A program made the position numbers and the translations under genes. This document shows, in pieces, positions 1-11,288 of a DNA stretch of 64,000 bases. This DNA comes from Tachypleus tridentatus (taxonomy: Eukaryota > Arthropoda > Merostomata > Xiphosura > Limulidae), in contig NC_134831.1 of the NCBI RefSeq assembly GCF_004210375.1, forward strand, positions 2,480,001 through 2,544,000, given 5' to 3'. The notes under the pieces are model-generated. The model was not told the DNA's origin and searched no databases. It saw nothing but the letters and a program-made list of their open reading frames with translations. The first letter of the stretch is position 1. Every line of letters begins with the position of its first letter.

Positions 1-60
1 GTACGGAGATTGATTGGTTAAAACTTTTAAAACCAGCCTACAGCTGAATGTGTGAAGTGT

Positions 61-150
61 GTTCGGCATTATTACGTTTCGAACCTTAGACTCTTTGGTG
101 TGCAGATCGGCACATTAACTACTAAGTTACATCACCTGGCCGGTAACAAA
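61..150 (-). repeat. Possible decayed tRNA-like SINE head
   Basis: The plus strand reads TTTCGAACCTTAGACTC, then CATTAACTACTAAGTTACATCACCTGG in outline. This resembles a reverse-strand tRNA head: a B-box complement followed by an A-box complement. No SINE body or tail can be followed, and several positions differ from the better copies, so this is a weak call. Confidence 0.25.
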
Positions 151-1177
151 TAAAACTTCATATTTAAATATAAAAGGTTAATTAATGTTTTAAACATGGA
201 CGCAACTGAAGTTTTATAAACAGTCAACTTTGAGTTATTAACGACAGGATTTTTTTCATCACTTCAAAGTTTGATGCATAAGTGAAACGTATGTCGAATG
301 GGATATGAAAGTTGATAAAGTAAATTTGGCTTGTACGGACTAGTTTGAAACTCAATTCATCCAAGAGTAGTTGTATATTGAACGTAAATCTCACGACTTT
401 GTTACATTTGTCTGATTACTCTAACATGAAAATAAACTTCGTTCTTAATCAGTCCATAAGAACATTCATTTGCAGGTTAATTTCGAAGTTTATTTAATCG
501 AATGTATTTGTATTATTAAAACATTCACTTATTTGCACGAACAGATGCAATTACAATGACTCATAATGGTTGATAGAGGAAGCTACAGAAACAAAATCAG
601 TTGAATCTGCTGTCAGTCCACTTAGTGTTAGAAAACGTAGACAGAAGAATATAGCAAGATTAGAAACTGAATAGAGGGTGACTAGAATATCAGTATTAAA
701 GTTGTGAGAGAATTTCAAACATAAAAGGAATTCGTAACCTTCAAGATCTGAATCTAGATAACGTATGACACATTAATCTCAGATCAAAAAAGGCTCACCG
801 GTAAGTTTATATGAATGTAACACTCACGTTCTGGATTCGATTTCTCACGATAAACAAAGTGCAAATAACGTGTTGTGTAGCTTTGCATTAAGAAAACAAC
901 AGACACGCTAAATGAAAACATGAAAATCAAGAATTGATAGCGGAATGAAGAGAAAATATAAAAACGTATAAAACTCAAACGGCAAAAAAACTTGAACAAC
1001 AAACAAATAAAGACGCTAAGAGCTATCTTCTTCAAACAGTAAGCCATCTGGGAAATTATTCCAGAGAAAATAGTAGTGAAAATTCTGCAGAATATTTCCA
1101 AGGCCACTCCATGCTATGTCATAAATTTCCAAACGCTATAAAACCATAAGAAGTATAGCTACTGGCTTTTGATGAAA
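151..1177. other. Unclassified A+T-rich DNA
   Basis: No gene, transposon or tandem repeat is recognised. The 107-codon minus-strand frame at 784-1107 is hydrophobic and low in complexity, with no known motif, and I do not treat it as a gene. Confidence 0.5.
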
Positions 1178-1183
1178 AGGGCT

Positions 1184-1245
1184 TTTGAAACGTCTTGTTC
1201 CTGGCATTTTTTGAAACGTCTTGTTCCTGGCATCTTTTGAAACGG
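1184..1245. repeat. Short direct repeat, about 26 bp x 2
   Basis: The string TTTTGAAACGTCTTGTTCCT occurs twice in succession, each time followed by GGCAT. A third partial copy (CTTTTGAAACG) follows. This looks like a small local slippage or duplication. Confidence 0.8.
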
Positions 1246-1419
1246 GAAATAAGTTAAGGTCGAGATAAGTAAAACTGGTAAACTGAAAGAACTTGTGAAC
1301 TTGGGTTTTAATAACATTGAGTGGAAGGAAAATATACCTAATGACGTACTGAGATACATTTGTTTAAAACCAAACTCAGTAACAAAACTGAACGACATGG
1401 ATAGTCTATTTCATTCTAA

Positions 1420-2190
1420 ATCATTAGAATGTCGTATAAAAATACATGAGCTACCTAAACCCTACAATTATTAGAATGTCGTACATCAATACTTGAGAAT
1501 CCTAAAACCTACAATTATTAGAATGTCGCACATCAATACATGAGATACCTAAACCCTAAAGTTATTAGAATATCTTATATCAATACATGAGATGCCTAAA
1601 CCCTAAAATTATTAGAATCTCATATATCAATACATGAGATACCTAAACCCTAAAGTTATTAGAATGTCCTACATTAATACACGAGATACCTAAACCTTAA
1701 AGTTATTAGAATCTCTTCTATCAATACATGTGATACCTCAACCCTACAATTATTAGAATGTTGTACATCAATACTTAAGATACCTAAAACCTACAATTAT
1801 TAGAAAGTCGTACATCAATACAGAGTATATCTAAAACTTACAGTAATTAGAATGTCGTACATCAATACACAGTATATTTAAGACTTATAGTAATTAGAAT
1901 GTCGTACATCAATACATAAGTTACTTAAAACCTACAGTTATTAGAATGTTGTACATCAATACATAAGATACCTAAAACCTACAGTTTTTAGAATGTTGTG
2001 CATCAATACATAAGATACCTAAAACCTACATTATTAGAATGTTGTACGTCAATAAACGTATCTAAAACGTAGAGTTATTGAGAGTTCATGAGTCAATACT
2101 CAAGTTACTTAAAATACATCATTATTAAAATGTCATAAATCACACAAGATACAAAAAATTTACAATTATTAGAATGCAATGATTCATCAG
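1420..2190. repeat. Minisatellite, 47-bp unit, about 16 copies
   Basis: Units contain ATTAGAATGTCGTACATCAA, then a TACATGAGATACCTAAAACC-like block and ACAATT. Successive TTAGAAT motifs at 1518, 1565 and 1612 are 47 bp apart. Units differ from one another by substitutions and small indels and become more divergent toward the right end. No long reading frame spans the array. Confidence 0.9.
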
Positions 2191-2525
2191 TTCGGTATAT
2201 TTTCTCTTTATTAATGATACCATCAGGCGACAATGTTTTTTTATGTTGAAACTTTCAATTCTAAATACATTTATTTTCCCTTCATTGTTGTCTTTAAAGT
2301 CGTAAATAAGGCAGTATTTATATTTCTTATATGGATTTTAATTTTTCCCTCGACAAGCAAGACCTGACAATCTTTTATATAAACTTCGATTTTATTCAAA
2401 ATAAAGTCCAGTAACTGAAATATAATTTTCTGTGAATAAAGGCATATTAGCAACAGGTCTCTGAATTTCTACAATTAATATACGTGTTTCATACTGTGTT
2501 TTTACTGTTTACACAACTGACGATA
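2191..2525. other. Unclassified spacer between two minisatellites
   Basis: A+T-rich sequence between the 47-bp and 73-bp arrays. A 60-codon minus-strand frame (2271-2453) has no recognisable domain. Confidence 0.45.
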
Positions 2526-2893
2526 GAATTACTCTTCATAGCATCTCCTGGGACATTCATGGTAAACAACAGAAAATACAAGATGTTCGACAAAAATAGC
2601 ATTACTCTTCATAAGATCTCCTAGGACATCCATGGTAACCAACAGAAAATACAAAATGTTCAACAAAAATTGCATTACTCTTAATAAGATCTCCTAGGAC
2701 ATCCATGGCAAGCAGCAAAGAATACAGAATTTTCAACAAAAATAGCATTACTCTTCATAAGATCTCCTAGGACATCCATGGCAAGCAGCAAAGAATACAG
2801 AATTTTCAACAAAAATAGCATTACTCTTCATAAGATCTCCTAGGACATCCATGGCAAGCAGCAAAGAATACAGAATTTTCAACGAATTTGTCA
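2526..2893. repeat. Minisatellite, 73-bp unit, 5 copies
   Basis: Units begin GCATTACTCTTCATAAGATC and continue with a CTAGGACATCCATGG block and CAGAATTTTCAAC. Unit starts at 2745 and 2818 are 73 bp apart. The last three units are nearly identical and the first two are more diverged, so growth appears to have been at the right-hand end. Confidence 0.92.
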
Positions 2894-3422
2894 GGAAAGT
2901 AAAGATGCATGGAACAGAATCTTATTCTGAAGATCAGGTATTACTTTTTCTTTATGTTTTTCAACGTGGTCAGTAATACAGTGGTTTGGAGTAAGTCTTT
3001 TATTGATGTGTATTCTCAACTAATCGCAGACTCCCGAGGTCAAATTGCTTAACACGTCTTTTTAAGCTCAACATTCAAATCGAGTGGGGCACAAACATTG
3101 TCTCAAAGAATCTAAAAAAAACTGAATATTTTGATGTTGGTTCCCTAAGGCATAGAAAATGCTGAGAACATGATATATTACGAAAGTAAGAGAACACGGA
3201 GAAATATCTCTGTGAGGACACTCTTAGAAATAATTGTATATGAAAACTGTTGTGGGGACATCTCTTTGTTTTAGCTCCATGGAAGTATACAAAAGAGCAA
3301 TTCTGAACCTTAACATTTCTGATTCTCGAGTAAGGAGGCACATTTTGTTAATATAACAATAACTTGGCAAAACATCATTTACAAGCATAATGAATTGTTG
3401 ATGAGTTTCTTTTTGACGGAAG
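2894..3422. other. Unclassified DNA
   Basis: No repeat or gene recognised. The 88-codon minus-strand frame at 3075-3341 shows no domain. Confidence 0.4.
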
Positions 3423-3517
3423 GCATACTACATGTTTCAACAGAAGATTGGTTGTCTTCTTAAGACATCGTACATTACAGAAGACATACGAATGTTCTGT
3501 TGAAACATATATTATGC
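3423..3517. repeat. 95-bp stem-loop (short inverted repeat)
   Basis: The arm at 3423-3445 (core ATGTTTCAACAGAA) pairs with 3495-3517 (core TTCTGTTGAAACAT), with 21 of 23 positions complementary. Inside it, TGTCTTCT at 3453-3460 pairs with AGAAGACA at 3479-3486. The result is a long stem with an internal bulge and an 18-nt terminal loop. It could be a tiny inverted-repeat transposon or an expressed hairpin; neither is shown. Confidence 0.75.
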
Positions 3518-3949
3518 GCTCCCCCAAAAAAAAACTATTATGCTCATAAATCGATGTATGCCAAATTATTATAACATTACTGACGACTGTTTTTGTTTTT
3601 TAGGTTCAGTATTTACTTTCTCGGCCAGTCATGCATGTACTGTTGTTTCTAATAATAGCTGTATGTAAATGTAGGTTGTACTCTTAAAATAAATTGTACA
3701 ATCTCTGTTGCCGATGCATCATTCAGGCGTCTTACTCCATTCGGTCACAAAAAGAAATGGCTTTCTTTGTTGACCAGAGATTTTGTTTTATCGAGAAAAG
3801 TTTCCAAATGGTTATAAAATTTCATAACTTTCGTGCTGCTACCTTATAGCACAGCGATAATGATAAACAGTTATACAGTGTAGCAATATCAATACGTTCT
3901 CACTCCCAGTGATTCAGCTATAATATGAACGCTTATAACGTCAAAAATC
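3518..3949. other. Unclassified DNA
   Basis: Includes a short poly-A run next to the hairpin at about 3526. No gene or repeat recognised. Confidence 0.4.
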
Positions 3950-4098
3950 AGGTTTCCTTTCCATACCAGTGGTAAGAACAGCATATATAGCTCATTGTGT
4001 ACCTTTGTGGTTAAAGAGAAATAAGTGATACCAACACTTTTAACACCTAAATAGCACAAAGCCCACTGTGTAGCTTTGTGCTTAACTTCAAACAAACA
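3950..4098 (+). repeat. Decayed family B SINE pieces (two tails)
   Basis: Two successive matches to the family B 3' end occur. The first is around CATACCAGTGGTAAGAACAG to TAGCTCATTGTGTACCTTTG. The second is CCCACTGTGTAGCTTTGTGC followed by AACTTCAAACAAACAA. The tRNA head is not recognisable. This may be two truncated insertions or one duplicated tail. Confidence 0.5.
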
Positions 4099-5170
4099 AT
4101 TTAACACTCATATGAAACAAGTGACGCTACAACGAGCAGGTGCAGTGTTACGATATATTATTTTCGGGTAAAAACGTGTTTTTAATACCATTTTACTGTA
4201 ACAACGCACGCATAGTATGTACATATATAACAGCCTTGATGACATTCAGAGTTTTGTATTCCATCACTTACAAAAGTGAGATATTGGAACTTCAAATTCA
4301 CAGTGCTGTTTACAAGATAATACATAAGGTAGTTTGCTTGAAGTAGGTGGCGTTTTACAACATTCCATGAGTTATGTGTAGTTAAATGTGCGTTAACAAT
4401 TATTATGTTCTTTCCCTCTATCTTTCTGATGTCCATTTGTGTTTAGACTAAATCAACAGTTACGCTGCAAATTAGATAGATTATAAAGGGCACGTCATCG
4501 AAACTTTGTACACACACGATTCTTTCAAAGGTACTCCTTGATCTCCTGCGCAACCTATGAGTTCTCGTGAGGCTCCTACTTCAATTATTAAATATGTGCA
4601 CGCGAAAAAACTCCCACGGAAACACTAAAATAAAAGATAAATTAGTTCAGAATGCTTTCACTACACTTATATGGTTTATCTCTTTTTTTCTTCTTCTAAT
4701 ATTGTTATTACCTGGGTACACTGACTGGTCGAGTTCCATGTCCCTTTTGATAAATAAACAATGTTTTAACATCTTTCTTATAATCTGTATATGCACGTGT
4801 AAGTTTTAACGAGAAGAAAACAGCGTTTAAAGTTTGTAAGAAAACTACCTACGGTACAACAAATGTACATAACACCTGTTTCTTGCAGTTCATATCATAA
4901 ACGAAACAAAGTGGCCAGTGAGTTTAGAGCACTAATTATACTGTATTGTCTCTTATTGAAAAACGGCGATGCTTAACTCTCTTCTCAGTACCAGTTATGA
5001 TTTTACTATAAAAAATCAAACCAGTTCACCAGATCATGATAAGTGTACATGTCTTTATTTGAGATAGATAATAGGATAAACAAACATAGATGATATACTA
5101 ATATCTCTATTGATTATTTCAGACAGTCCGATGGATAGCAAGATAAACAAATAGCTAGAGACAACGTACA
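4099..5170. other. Unclassified A+T-rich DNA
   Basis: Overlapping 68- to 84-codon frames on both strands (4140-4436, 4567-4809) have no domain and typical intergenic composition. No repeat family recognised. Confidence 0.4.
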
Positions 5171-5616
5171 CATACCTCTTGGTAGGAGTTTATAAAAGAT
5201 TCAAAGTGAAACTAAATGGTAAAGAGAAACGTGCTATGTGACACAACACCCACGTGCCTGTTGCATACCTCTTGGTAGGAGTTTATAAAAGATTTAAAGT
5301 GAAACTAAATGGTAAAGAGAAACGTGCTATGTGACACAACACCCACGTGCCTGTTGCATACCTCTTGGTAGGAGTTTATAAAAGATTTAAAGTGAAACTA
5401 AATGGTAAAGAGAAACGTGCTATGTGGCACAACACCCACGTGCCTGTTGCATACCTCTTGGTAGGAGTTTATAAAAGATTCAAAGTGAAACTAAATGGTA
5501 AAGAGAAACGTGCTATGACACAACACCCACTCTTGGTAGGAGTTTATAAAAGATTTAAAGTGAAACTAAATGGTAAAGAGAAACGTACTATGTGGCACAA
5601 CACCCACGTTCATGTC
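5171..5616. repeat. Minisatellite, 93-bp unit, about 5 copies
   Basis: Units start CATACCTCTTGGTAGGAGTT and include AAAGTGAAACTAAATGGTAA and ACACAACACCCACGTGCC. Starts at 5171, 5264, 5357 and 5450 are exactly 93 bp apart; the last unit is shortened. Because 93 is divisible by three, later units form a 92-codon frame (5347-5625) with a 31-residue repeat. The earlier units carry GTGACAC in place of GTGGCAC, which puts a TGA stop in that frame. I read this as a repeat and not a gene. Confidence 0.93.
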
Positions 5617-6090
5617 ACATCGTAATAAGATTAGAAACAGATTTCAGCAGTGTTAGACAATTGGGAAAACGAAGTTTTCAATTAGCTAAAAATCTGAATA
5701 AGTTCCATATTCATTTTAGAAGTAATGGCAGTCAATAGAAAATGTAGATATACACCAAAAACCGGAAGACACAACATTTTGAAAATTATTGTTTTTGAGC
5801 TATAAATAAGAAAGCTAAAAACCAGTATAGCGTTAACTCAAGTTATTGTAATGACAACCAAATGATATCTGCGCATGCCAATGTATATGATTGTTGCTAT
5901 AGTAACAAATGTTTGAGATTGCACTCAGTTTACAGAATAAAAATAAATCGGTAGTTAATATTGAGTTCCATGTTCATTCAAAAGATACTTATGTATAAAA
6001 AGCACACCCACATACACACATGTACAACTTGTATAACAAACATCCTTTATTCTTAAGTCAGGAACACCAGTTATGACAATACACAAGCCT
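5617..6090. other. Unclassified DNA
   Basis: No gene or repeat recognised between the 93-bp array and the family B SINE. Confidence 0.4.
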
Positions 6091-6213
6091 CCCAGTGGCA
6101 CAGCAGCATGTCTGCGAGCTCACACCGCTAGAAACCGTGTTTTGATATCTGTGGTGGGCAGAATATAGGTAGCCCATTGTGTAGCTTTATGCTTAGTTCC
6201 AAACAAATAAACA
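6091..6213 (+). repeat. Family B SINE (Val-like tRNA head)
   Basis: Head CCAGTGGCACAGCAGCATGT carries an A-box-like element; GTTTTGATATCTGTGGTGGG covers the B-box region. The tail is CCCATTGTGTAGCTTTATGC, ending in AAACAAATAAAC. It is nearly full length but diverged, so probably old. Confidence 0.8.
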
Positions 6214-6315
6214 ATATACAAATAAAAATAACGGAGCTTCATTGTGTACCAACTGGCTTACTTTATATGTAAACTGGAATTTTTACGTCATAAATCGATA
6301 TCGATGAAACCAATA

Positions 6316-6541
6316 CTTGTTTGTTTGTTTTGAATTTTGCGCAAAGCTACTCGAGGGAAGGCAGCTAGTCATCACTTCCCACCACCAACTCTTGGGCTAC
6401 TCTTTTACCAACGAATTGATCGTAACATTATAACGCCCCCACGGCTGAAAGGGCGAGCATGTTTGGCGCGATCGAGATTCGAACCCCGACTCTCGGATTA
6501 CGAGTCGAACGCCATAACACGCTTGGCCATGCTAGGCCCAA
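6316..6541 (-). repeat. Family A SINE (Thr-like head), internally deleted
   Basis: On the plus strand the copy runs tail to head: TTTGTTTGTTTTGAATTTTG, GCGCAAAGCTACTCGAGGG, the body (TCTTGGGCTACTCTTTTACC, CATTATAACGCCCCCACGG), then the B-box complement GATTCGAACCCC and anticodon loop complement TTACGAG, ending GGCCATGCTAGGCCC. About 45 bp of the body after the tail, present in other copies, is missing. Confidence 0.88.
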
Positions 6542-6611
6542 ACCAATACTTAAAATGCTATGTATTGTTTCTTTTGTTAAAGTTACTAAAGTAATCTATT
6601 TACCTCCCTCC

Positions 6612-6768
6612 CTGATTTTAAACTACTTGTTACAAAGAAGGCAGTCAGACATCAAGTAATCATGGTGGTGATTGACTATCCCTCTTACTCTAATTTTAAA
6701 CTACTTATTACAAAGAAGGCAGTCAGCCATCAAGTAATCATGGTGGTGATTGACTGTCTCTCTTATAG
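6612..6768. repeat. Tandem duplication, 78 bp x 2
   Basis: TACAAAGAAGGCAGTCAG at 6631 recurs at 6709, and both copies continue with CATCAAGTAATCATGGTGGT. The two copies differ at only a few positions. Confidence 0.88.
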
Positions 6769-6784
6769 CGCACCAAAAAGTAAA

Positions 6785-6865
6785 GGTAATATTGTGGGGT
6801 GTCGCACTGATTCGAACCCGGCTTGATAGGTCCAAAATACAAAGCCTTACCATTGGAATAAACCG
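6785..6865 (-). repeat. tRNA-like fragment, possible SINE head
   Basis: GCACTGATTCGAACCCGGCT is a B-box complement, followed about 40 bp later by CTTACCATTGGAATAA, which could be an A-box complement. No SINE body is evident on either side. It could be a decayed tRNA pseudogene. Confidence 0.35.
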
Positions 6866-7559
6866 AGTTTCTTCTTTGTTGTTCTTTATTTCATCACGAA
6901 ATATTTTTAACAGCACAAGTAAATGTATTCGGTTATCTGCGATAGACGTATCCAGAAGAAAGACAACTATTCACAGCACCCACCATCAACTCTTGAAATA
7001 TTCTTAACAGAGTTATGAGATTTAACCATTACCTAAATGTTTGTGTACAGAAAACAACCATTCATGTAGCCCATAAATATCAAAACTTGTACCTACCACG
7101 CTCCAATCGGTGTTCAAAACCCCTCCATACGACCCACATAGTTTCCATTGTGCGAATCGAACTTTTGTGAATTTTGGTAATAACATAGTTTCATTCATGG
7201 CGCTTTCTGGTACCCTGAAGAGGGCCAATGTCATAAAATCCTATGGTACGTTCGGGTTCAGCGACCATGAAAACTTACTGTTAGAATCCATCATGTCTGA
7301 GTAACCTTCCAGACTCACTTTAGTACCCTTCGCTGTGAACTTCGCTACATCATGCTCACCTACCAAACTATTTCCAAAAATACTGGAAGAGTTAGTGGAG
7401 AAACTGATAAGTTCACAAAATCAAAACAACAACGTGATTCAATATAAGATTGTTGTTTCGGGCTTTTGAAATGTAGAAATAATTTGTACTCTGTGTTTGT
7501 TAGAAACCAGAATGTTTTAGGTGCACCTTATGGTGCCGGTGCAATTCTTTACGTCAGAT
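6866..7559. other. Unclassified DNA
   Basis: No gene or confident repeat. Overlapping frames on both strands (6750-7304) lack domains. A B-box-like string, GCGAATCGAACTTTTGTG (7151-7168), stands alone and was not called. Confidence 0.35.
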
Positions 7560-7660
7560 TTTGGTCTAGTGTTTAGTGTACCGGACTGGAAGTCAGAATG
7601 TCACGAATTCAAGACATGGCGTTACCAAACACGCTCGTTTTTTTAGCAATGGATGTACAT
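7560..7660 (+). repeat. Possible decayed tRNA-derived SINE
   Basis: TAGTGTTTAGTGTACCGGAC, then AATGTCACGAATTCAAGACA and ACCAAACACGCTCG. This resembles a tRNA head followed by the start of the family A body (ACCAAACATGCTCGCCC in better copies). The match stops after that, so the copy would be truncated. Confidence 0.35.
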
Positions 7661-8499
7661 ATACACGAAGTACAAAATACATGTATCTGTCTATCTGTCC
7701 GTTATCTAACTACGTCTAGGTCGCTGGTCTAGTCTGATCTGACCTTTATGGGATGACAGTTTGGAACAAGAGGTATGTTAATGGGAGTTCACAACTCCCT
7801 CCATCCCTTATTATTGTTCCTATTCTATTAAATTCTATTAAATTTGACATAAGTTAACAATAAATGCACTCATAGATGGTGCCACGTTCTTAAACCGAAA
7901 GAAAAAACCGTTAAATACAACATACATACAATGTGGAGGAAGAGCACCAAAAAAATCTTGTATCTCAGAGATAATGCTAGCATTCTCTATGGAGGAAAGC
8001 ATTGAAAAACTGGTCATCACTGCAATAATACATAAACCCAGTTGATGTTCCGACTCTAACAGCCACCATAATATTAATATAAAGAGCCGTTTTTTTGTTG
8101 TTGTTGTTTTAACTAACACCAACCTCGACCCGTGATCTTTCAACTTCGGCCCGTAAGACACTTTTTGCGACCAATGACCCACTAATTACAAACATTAAAA
8201 CACCGTGGAAGGAAATGGGTGTATACATACCCTCTATCGTCAATAGCTCGGCCACTATTACTTCCTATAAAACTGTGTACATATTGAATTATTAAAACTT
8301 TTGCAAAACTATTGGTAAGATAATAATGAATACTGTAATGATGTGTGATGTAACCTTTAACACGTAAATTGAATGGATTTAAACAACTTTGGAAAATACA
8401 ATTGAAGAGCGTCAATGATATTAGATTTTGCCAGCGATATAAGCAACGTTTTAAAAATCTTCTAAACATAGTTAGTACGGGTTAAAAAATAAAATTCAG
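7661..8499. other. Unclassified DNA
   Basis: Contains a 114-codon minus-strand frame (7838-8182) and a 95-codon one (8182-8469). Neither shows a domain I recognise. The beginning of the first (plus-strand ends near 8110-8175) faintly resembles hAT transposon termini, which is not enough for a call. Confidence 0.35.
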
Positions 8500-8642
8500 T
8501 AGAATGAATAACCTTACTAGACGTGTAAATTTTGTTGAGTGAATAACCTTACCAGATGTGTAAATCTAGTTGAGTTAATAAGCTTAGCAGACGTGTGAGT
8601 TTAGTAGAGTGAATAGCCTTATCAGATGTAAAATCGACAAAT
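8500..8642. repeat. Minisatellite, 35-bp unit, 4 copies
   Basis: Units contain GTGAATAACCTTACCAGATG and GTGTAAATTTAGTTGA-like sequence. Corresponding positions 8506, 8541, 8576 and 8611 are 35 bp apart. Units are moderately diverged. Confidence 0.85.
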
Positions 8643-9479
8643 TTGAATACATAACTATCATGAACCAATAGATTTAGAGAGGAAAACGTTCAATAGCTTT
8701 ACTCTGTCTGTTACGTAATGAACACAAACTAGGTAGGTACTTTCAAAATCTTGACTGGATTACAACAAAACACACTAGTGGTTGCAACTTTGTTTATATA
8801 AACAATTTGTTAGAATAACATTGTTAATTTATCGAAGTGTGATAAAAATCAGTTATATTTGTCATAAGCAAAGGTAAATATTTAATTAGATTTATTATTT
8901 TATTACAGTTTACAACTTTTACTGTAAGGAAACTTTGGTTTTAGAAACGGTAGGACGTTTCGATTTCTGATACGATCATTGTCAATTTGTGTACTTGAGA
9001 GTAAACTAATACATAATTACTGAGTAAACTCAAAATGAAACTATTAATTAATTGTTTAATTGAGTTTGTTGTATCCTAACTCAACTGTTCTGTTATTGAA
9101 TGAAACACGTTAATGAAAATGGTGGACACTATTGACTGTTGTATTACTGTACACACTTTTCGAAAAGATCGTAAAGAACTGAACAAAGAATTTAGTGTTA
9201 AAATACACTGTTGTCTTATGGAAAATACAATTAATAATAATCTCGCGTTGCCAAATGAAAAAAAAATTAACACTAAACAATAGAGCTTGATTTGATATAC
9301 AATATTTTTAAAATATAATATTTAAAACAATTTTTACATATCAAGAAGTTTTTATCCTTATTTTAGTATAGAAGAACTGCGCATAGGAACAAAAGTTATG
9401 TACTACTCACAACATTCATAGAGCTTGGCGTGGTCTTGTCAACCACGTCTAGAGTTCACGAAATAGTTCTACTAAATAA
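8643..9479. other. Unclassified A+T-rich DNA
   Basis: No gene or repeat recognised; a 65-codon minus-strand frame at 9076-9273 has no domain. Confidence 0.4.
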
Positions 9480-9625
9480 ACTCTCAATTTTAGCTGTTGG
9501 GAGGGGAAAGTTATAAAGGTGATAGCAAAACTTTCTATTCGGTTCAAGGAATTGCTGACTGGCTGGCCTCTTTGTGGTCAACAGTTTAAAATTAGGAAGG
9601 GCTATACCTAAACCTTAAGGATATC
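9480..9625 (+). repeat. Very decayed family A SINE body
   Basis: Successive blocks resemble the family A body in order: TAGCTGTTGGGAGGGGAAAG (cf. CAGCCGTGGGGGCG), TTATAAAGGTGATAGC, TATTCGGTTC, GCTGACTGGCTGGCC and AAAATTAGGAAGGGCTA. The tRNA head is not identifiable. Confidence 0.45.
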
Positions 9626-9913
9626 TGATTTAGCCTTTGGCTCACGTGCAAGTAAAGTGCCACTGAATTTAAAAATAGCAACACCTTTTATAGAATACGC
9701 ACATTTTAAAACAACATAAACCTTCGTCTAATAATCTAATATACAAAAATAAGACTTTTAATGATTCATTACAAATTATTATTATTATTAATTGAAACAA
9801 TTGAAAGATACCTTAGGTATTTAGGATATTGAGATATTATCATGATATATTTCTCACAAGATAAATTAAAAAATTGAAAATTTCAAAAACTGCGGGTGAG
9901 TAAAAAATGTTAA

Positions 9914-10067
9914 GAAACAAGGCTGGAAATACTGTACACATTATTTACTCAAACTACAAACCTTTATTTTTGTCCCCATGCTATTACCTAGAATTACATT
10001 TGATGGAGTCAAAATGGGAATTTGTAGTTTGAGCAAATAATGCGTATAATATCTCCATCCTTGTTTC
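9914..10067. repeat. Foldback / inverted-repeat element
   Basis: The arm at 9914-9960 is complementary to 10021-10067 at 41 of 47 positions without gaps (core CTCAAACTACAAA against TTTGTAGTTTGAG). Partial complementarity continues inward (TTTTTGTCCCCAT at 9967-9979 with ATGGAGTCAAAAT at 10002-10014) and more weakly outward to about 9885 and 10095. The likely loop is near 9980-10001. It has the form of an old MITE or foldback element; no target duplication was identified. Confidence 0.8.
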
Positions 10068-10099
10068 CACACTTGGTTTACGATCCCGGTTTGCAGGCT

Positions 10100-11288
10100 T
10101 TTAATTCTCTCTATATTTTTATTTGTTGGTTAGTTTTGTTTTAATGCTTAACTAAGGATGTTGTAGCTAACTTCATACATTGAAATGATAATGCACACAG
10201 CTATTAGCTAGTTGACACGTTTTGTATTTCATGCATAACATAGGTGTTGGCTTCCTAAAGACATCGACTGTATAATCTACAAAGCACCGAGTATCTGCTC
10301 GTTACACCCTGTGCTTGAGCGTTTTAAAGGAACATCATTTATACGTAACAAAGCTAACTTCAATGGAAAAGATAACATCATTTACACCAGAATTAGGAAT
10401 ACCTGGTGAGAAACAACTCTACATTTTAATACCTCTACGACTTTTGCAGTACCTTATTTAGTATTCTGTAACAGGTTTGGGTCAAATGTACAAAAGCTGT
10501 TTCTGTTTTAGGCTGGCGAGAGAATAATAATGCATTGAATGCATTTTCTTTCCTTACGTACTTTTTTTGCGTTTTTATATGTGGAAAGCGTTAGCAATCA
10601 ATACCAAATATTTCATATTATCGTTTGAACTAAACCTTTAATGTTTAAGTTGTTTTCACCAGAACGTTGTATTAGCGTTCTGTGCAATCCCTATTATGAA
10701 CCACTATCGTGGTTCATGATAAGTAAAGGAATCAAAAACAGAAAGTAAACATATAGTTCTTTAATAAAAAAAGAGAAATATATTAATTTTTTACAATATT
10801 TTCCTAAGCATAAAAAGAGCATATACACTGTAATATAAACAAAATTTCAGAAATAAATTAACTATGTTGTTTAATAAAAAATATCCTAATACAACAAATG
10901 ATATTATGACAAGTGACTTCGATTATGCATACAACGAGCAAAAATTTTCTAAAGCATTCTTTAACCGTAACATAATTACGTATAAAAATAATCACATCTG
11001 GAACTTCTCAGAGTTGTATAGAATTAAAACAACAACTAAGGTTTTCTGTTCGACGTACTTGATCAATTCTCGAGTCCAGCAACCTATTAGGAGCACGTTA
11101 CTCAGCTCAAATTTGGAACTTATGGAGATCAATCGAGATATGGTGGTTAATATACAGATGTAATGTCAACTATTTGATAATGTTTTTTCTCAGATTTTAA
11201 GTTGAAATGTCTATCCAATAAAGAAAATACAAGTAACCTGTTGATCGAAACTTGGTTACATCCTCCTATTATTATTAACGTTATTTTA
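10100..11288. other. Unclassified A+T-rich DNA
   Basis: Includes a small perfect palindrome ATGAACCAC-TATC-GTGGTTCAT (10695-10716) and a 99-codon plus-strand frame at 10864-11163 without a recognised domain. No gene is supported. Confidence 0.4.

Noticed and set aside
6337..6659. Two overlapping plus-strand frames of 85 and 66 codons
   Set aside because: Both lie largely inside a family A SINE; peptides such as this recur wherever the SINE occurs.
7838..8182. 114-codon minus-strand frame
   Set aside because: No domain. Its first part faintly resembles the edge of a hAT element, and the rest is low-complexity hydrophobic sequence.
10695..10716. Perfect 9-bp inverted repeat with 4-bp loop as a terminator
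   Set aside because: Intrinsic terminators of this kind are bacterial. There is no gene upstream, and short palindromes are expected by chance in A+T-rich DNA.
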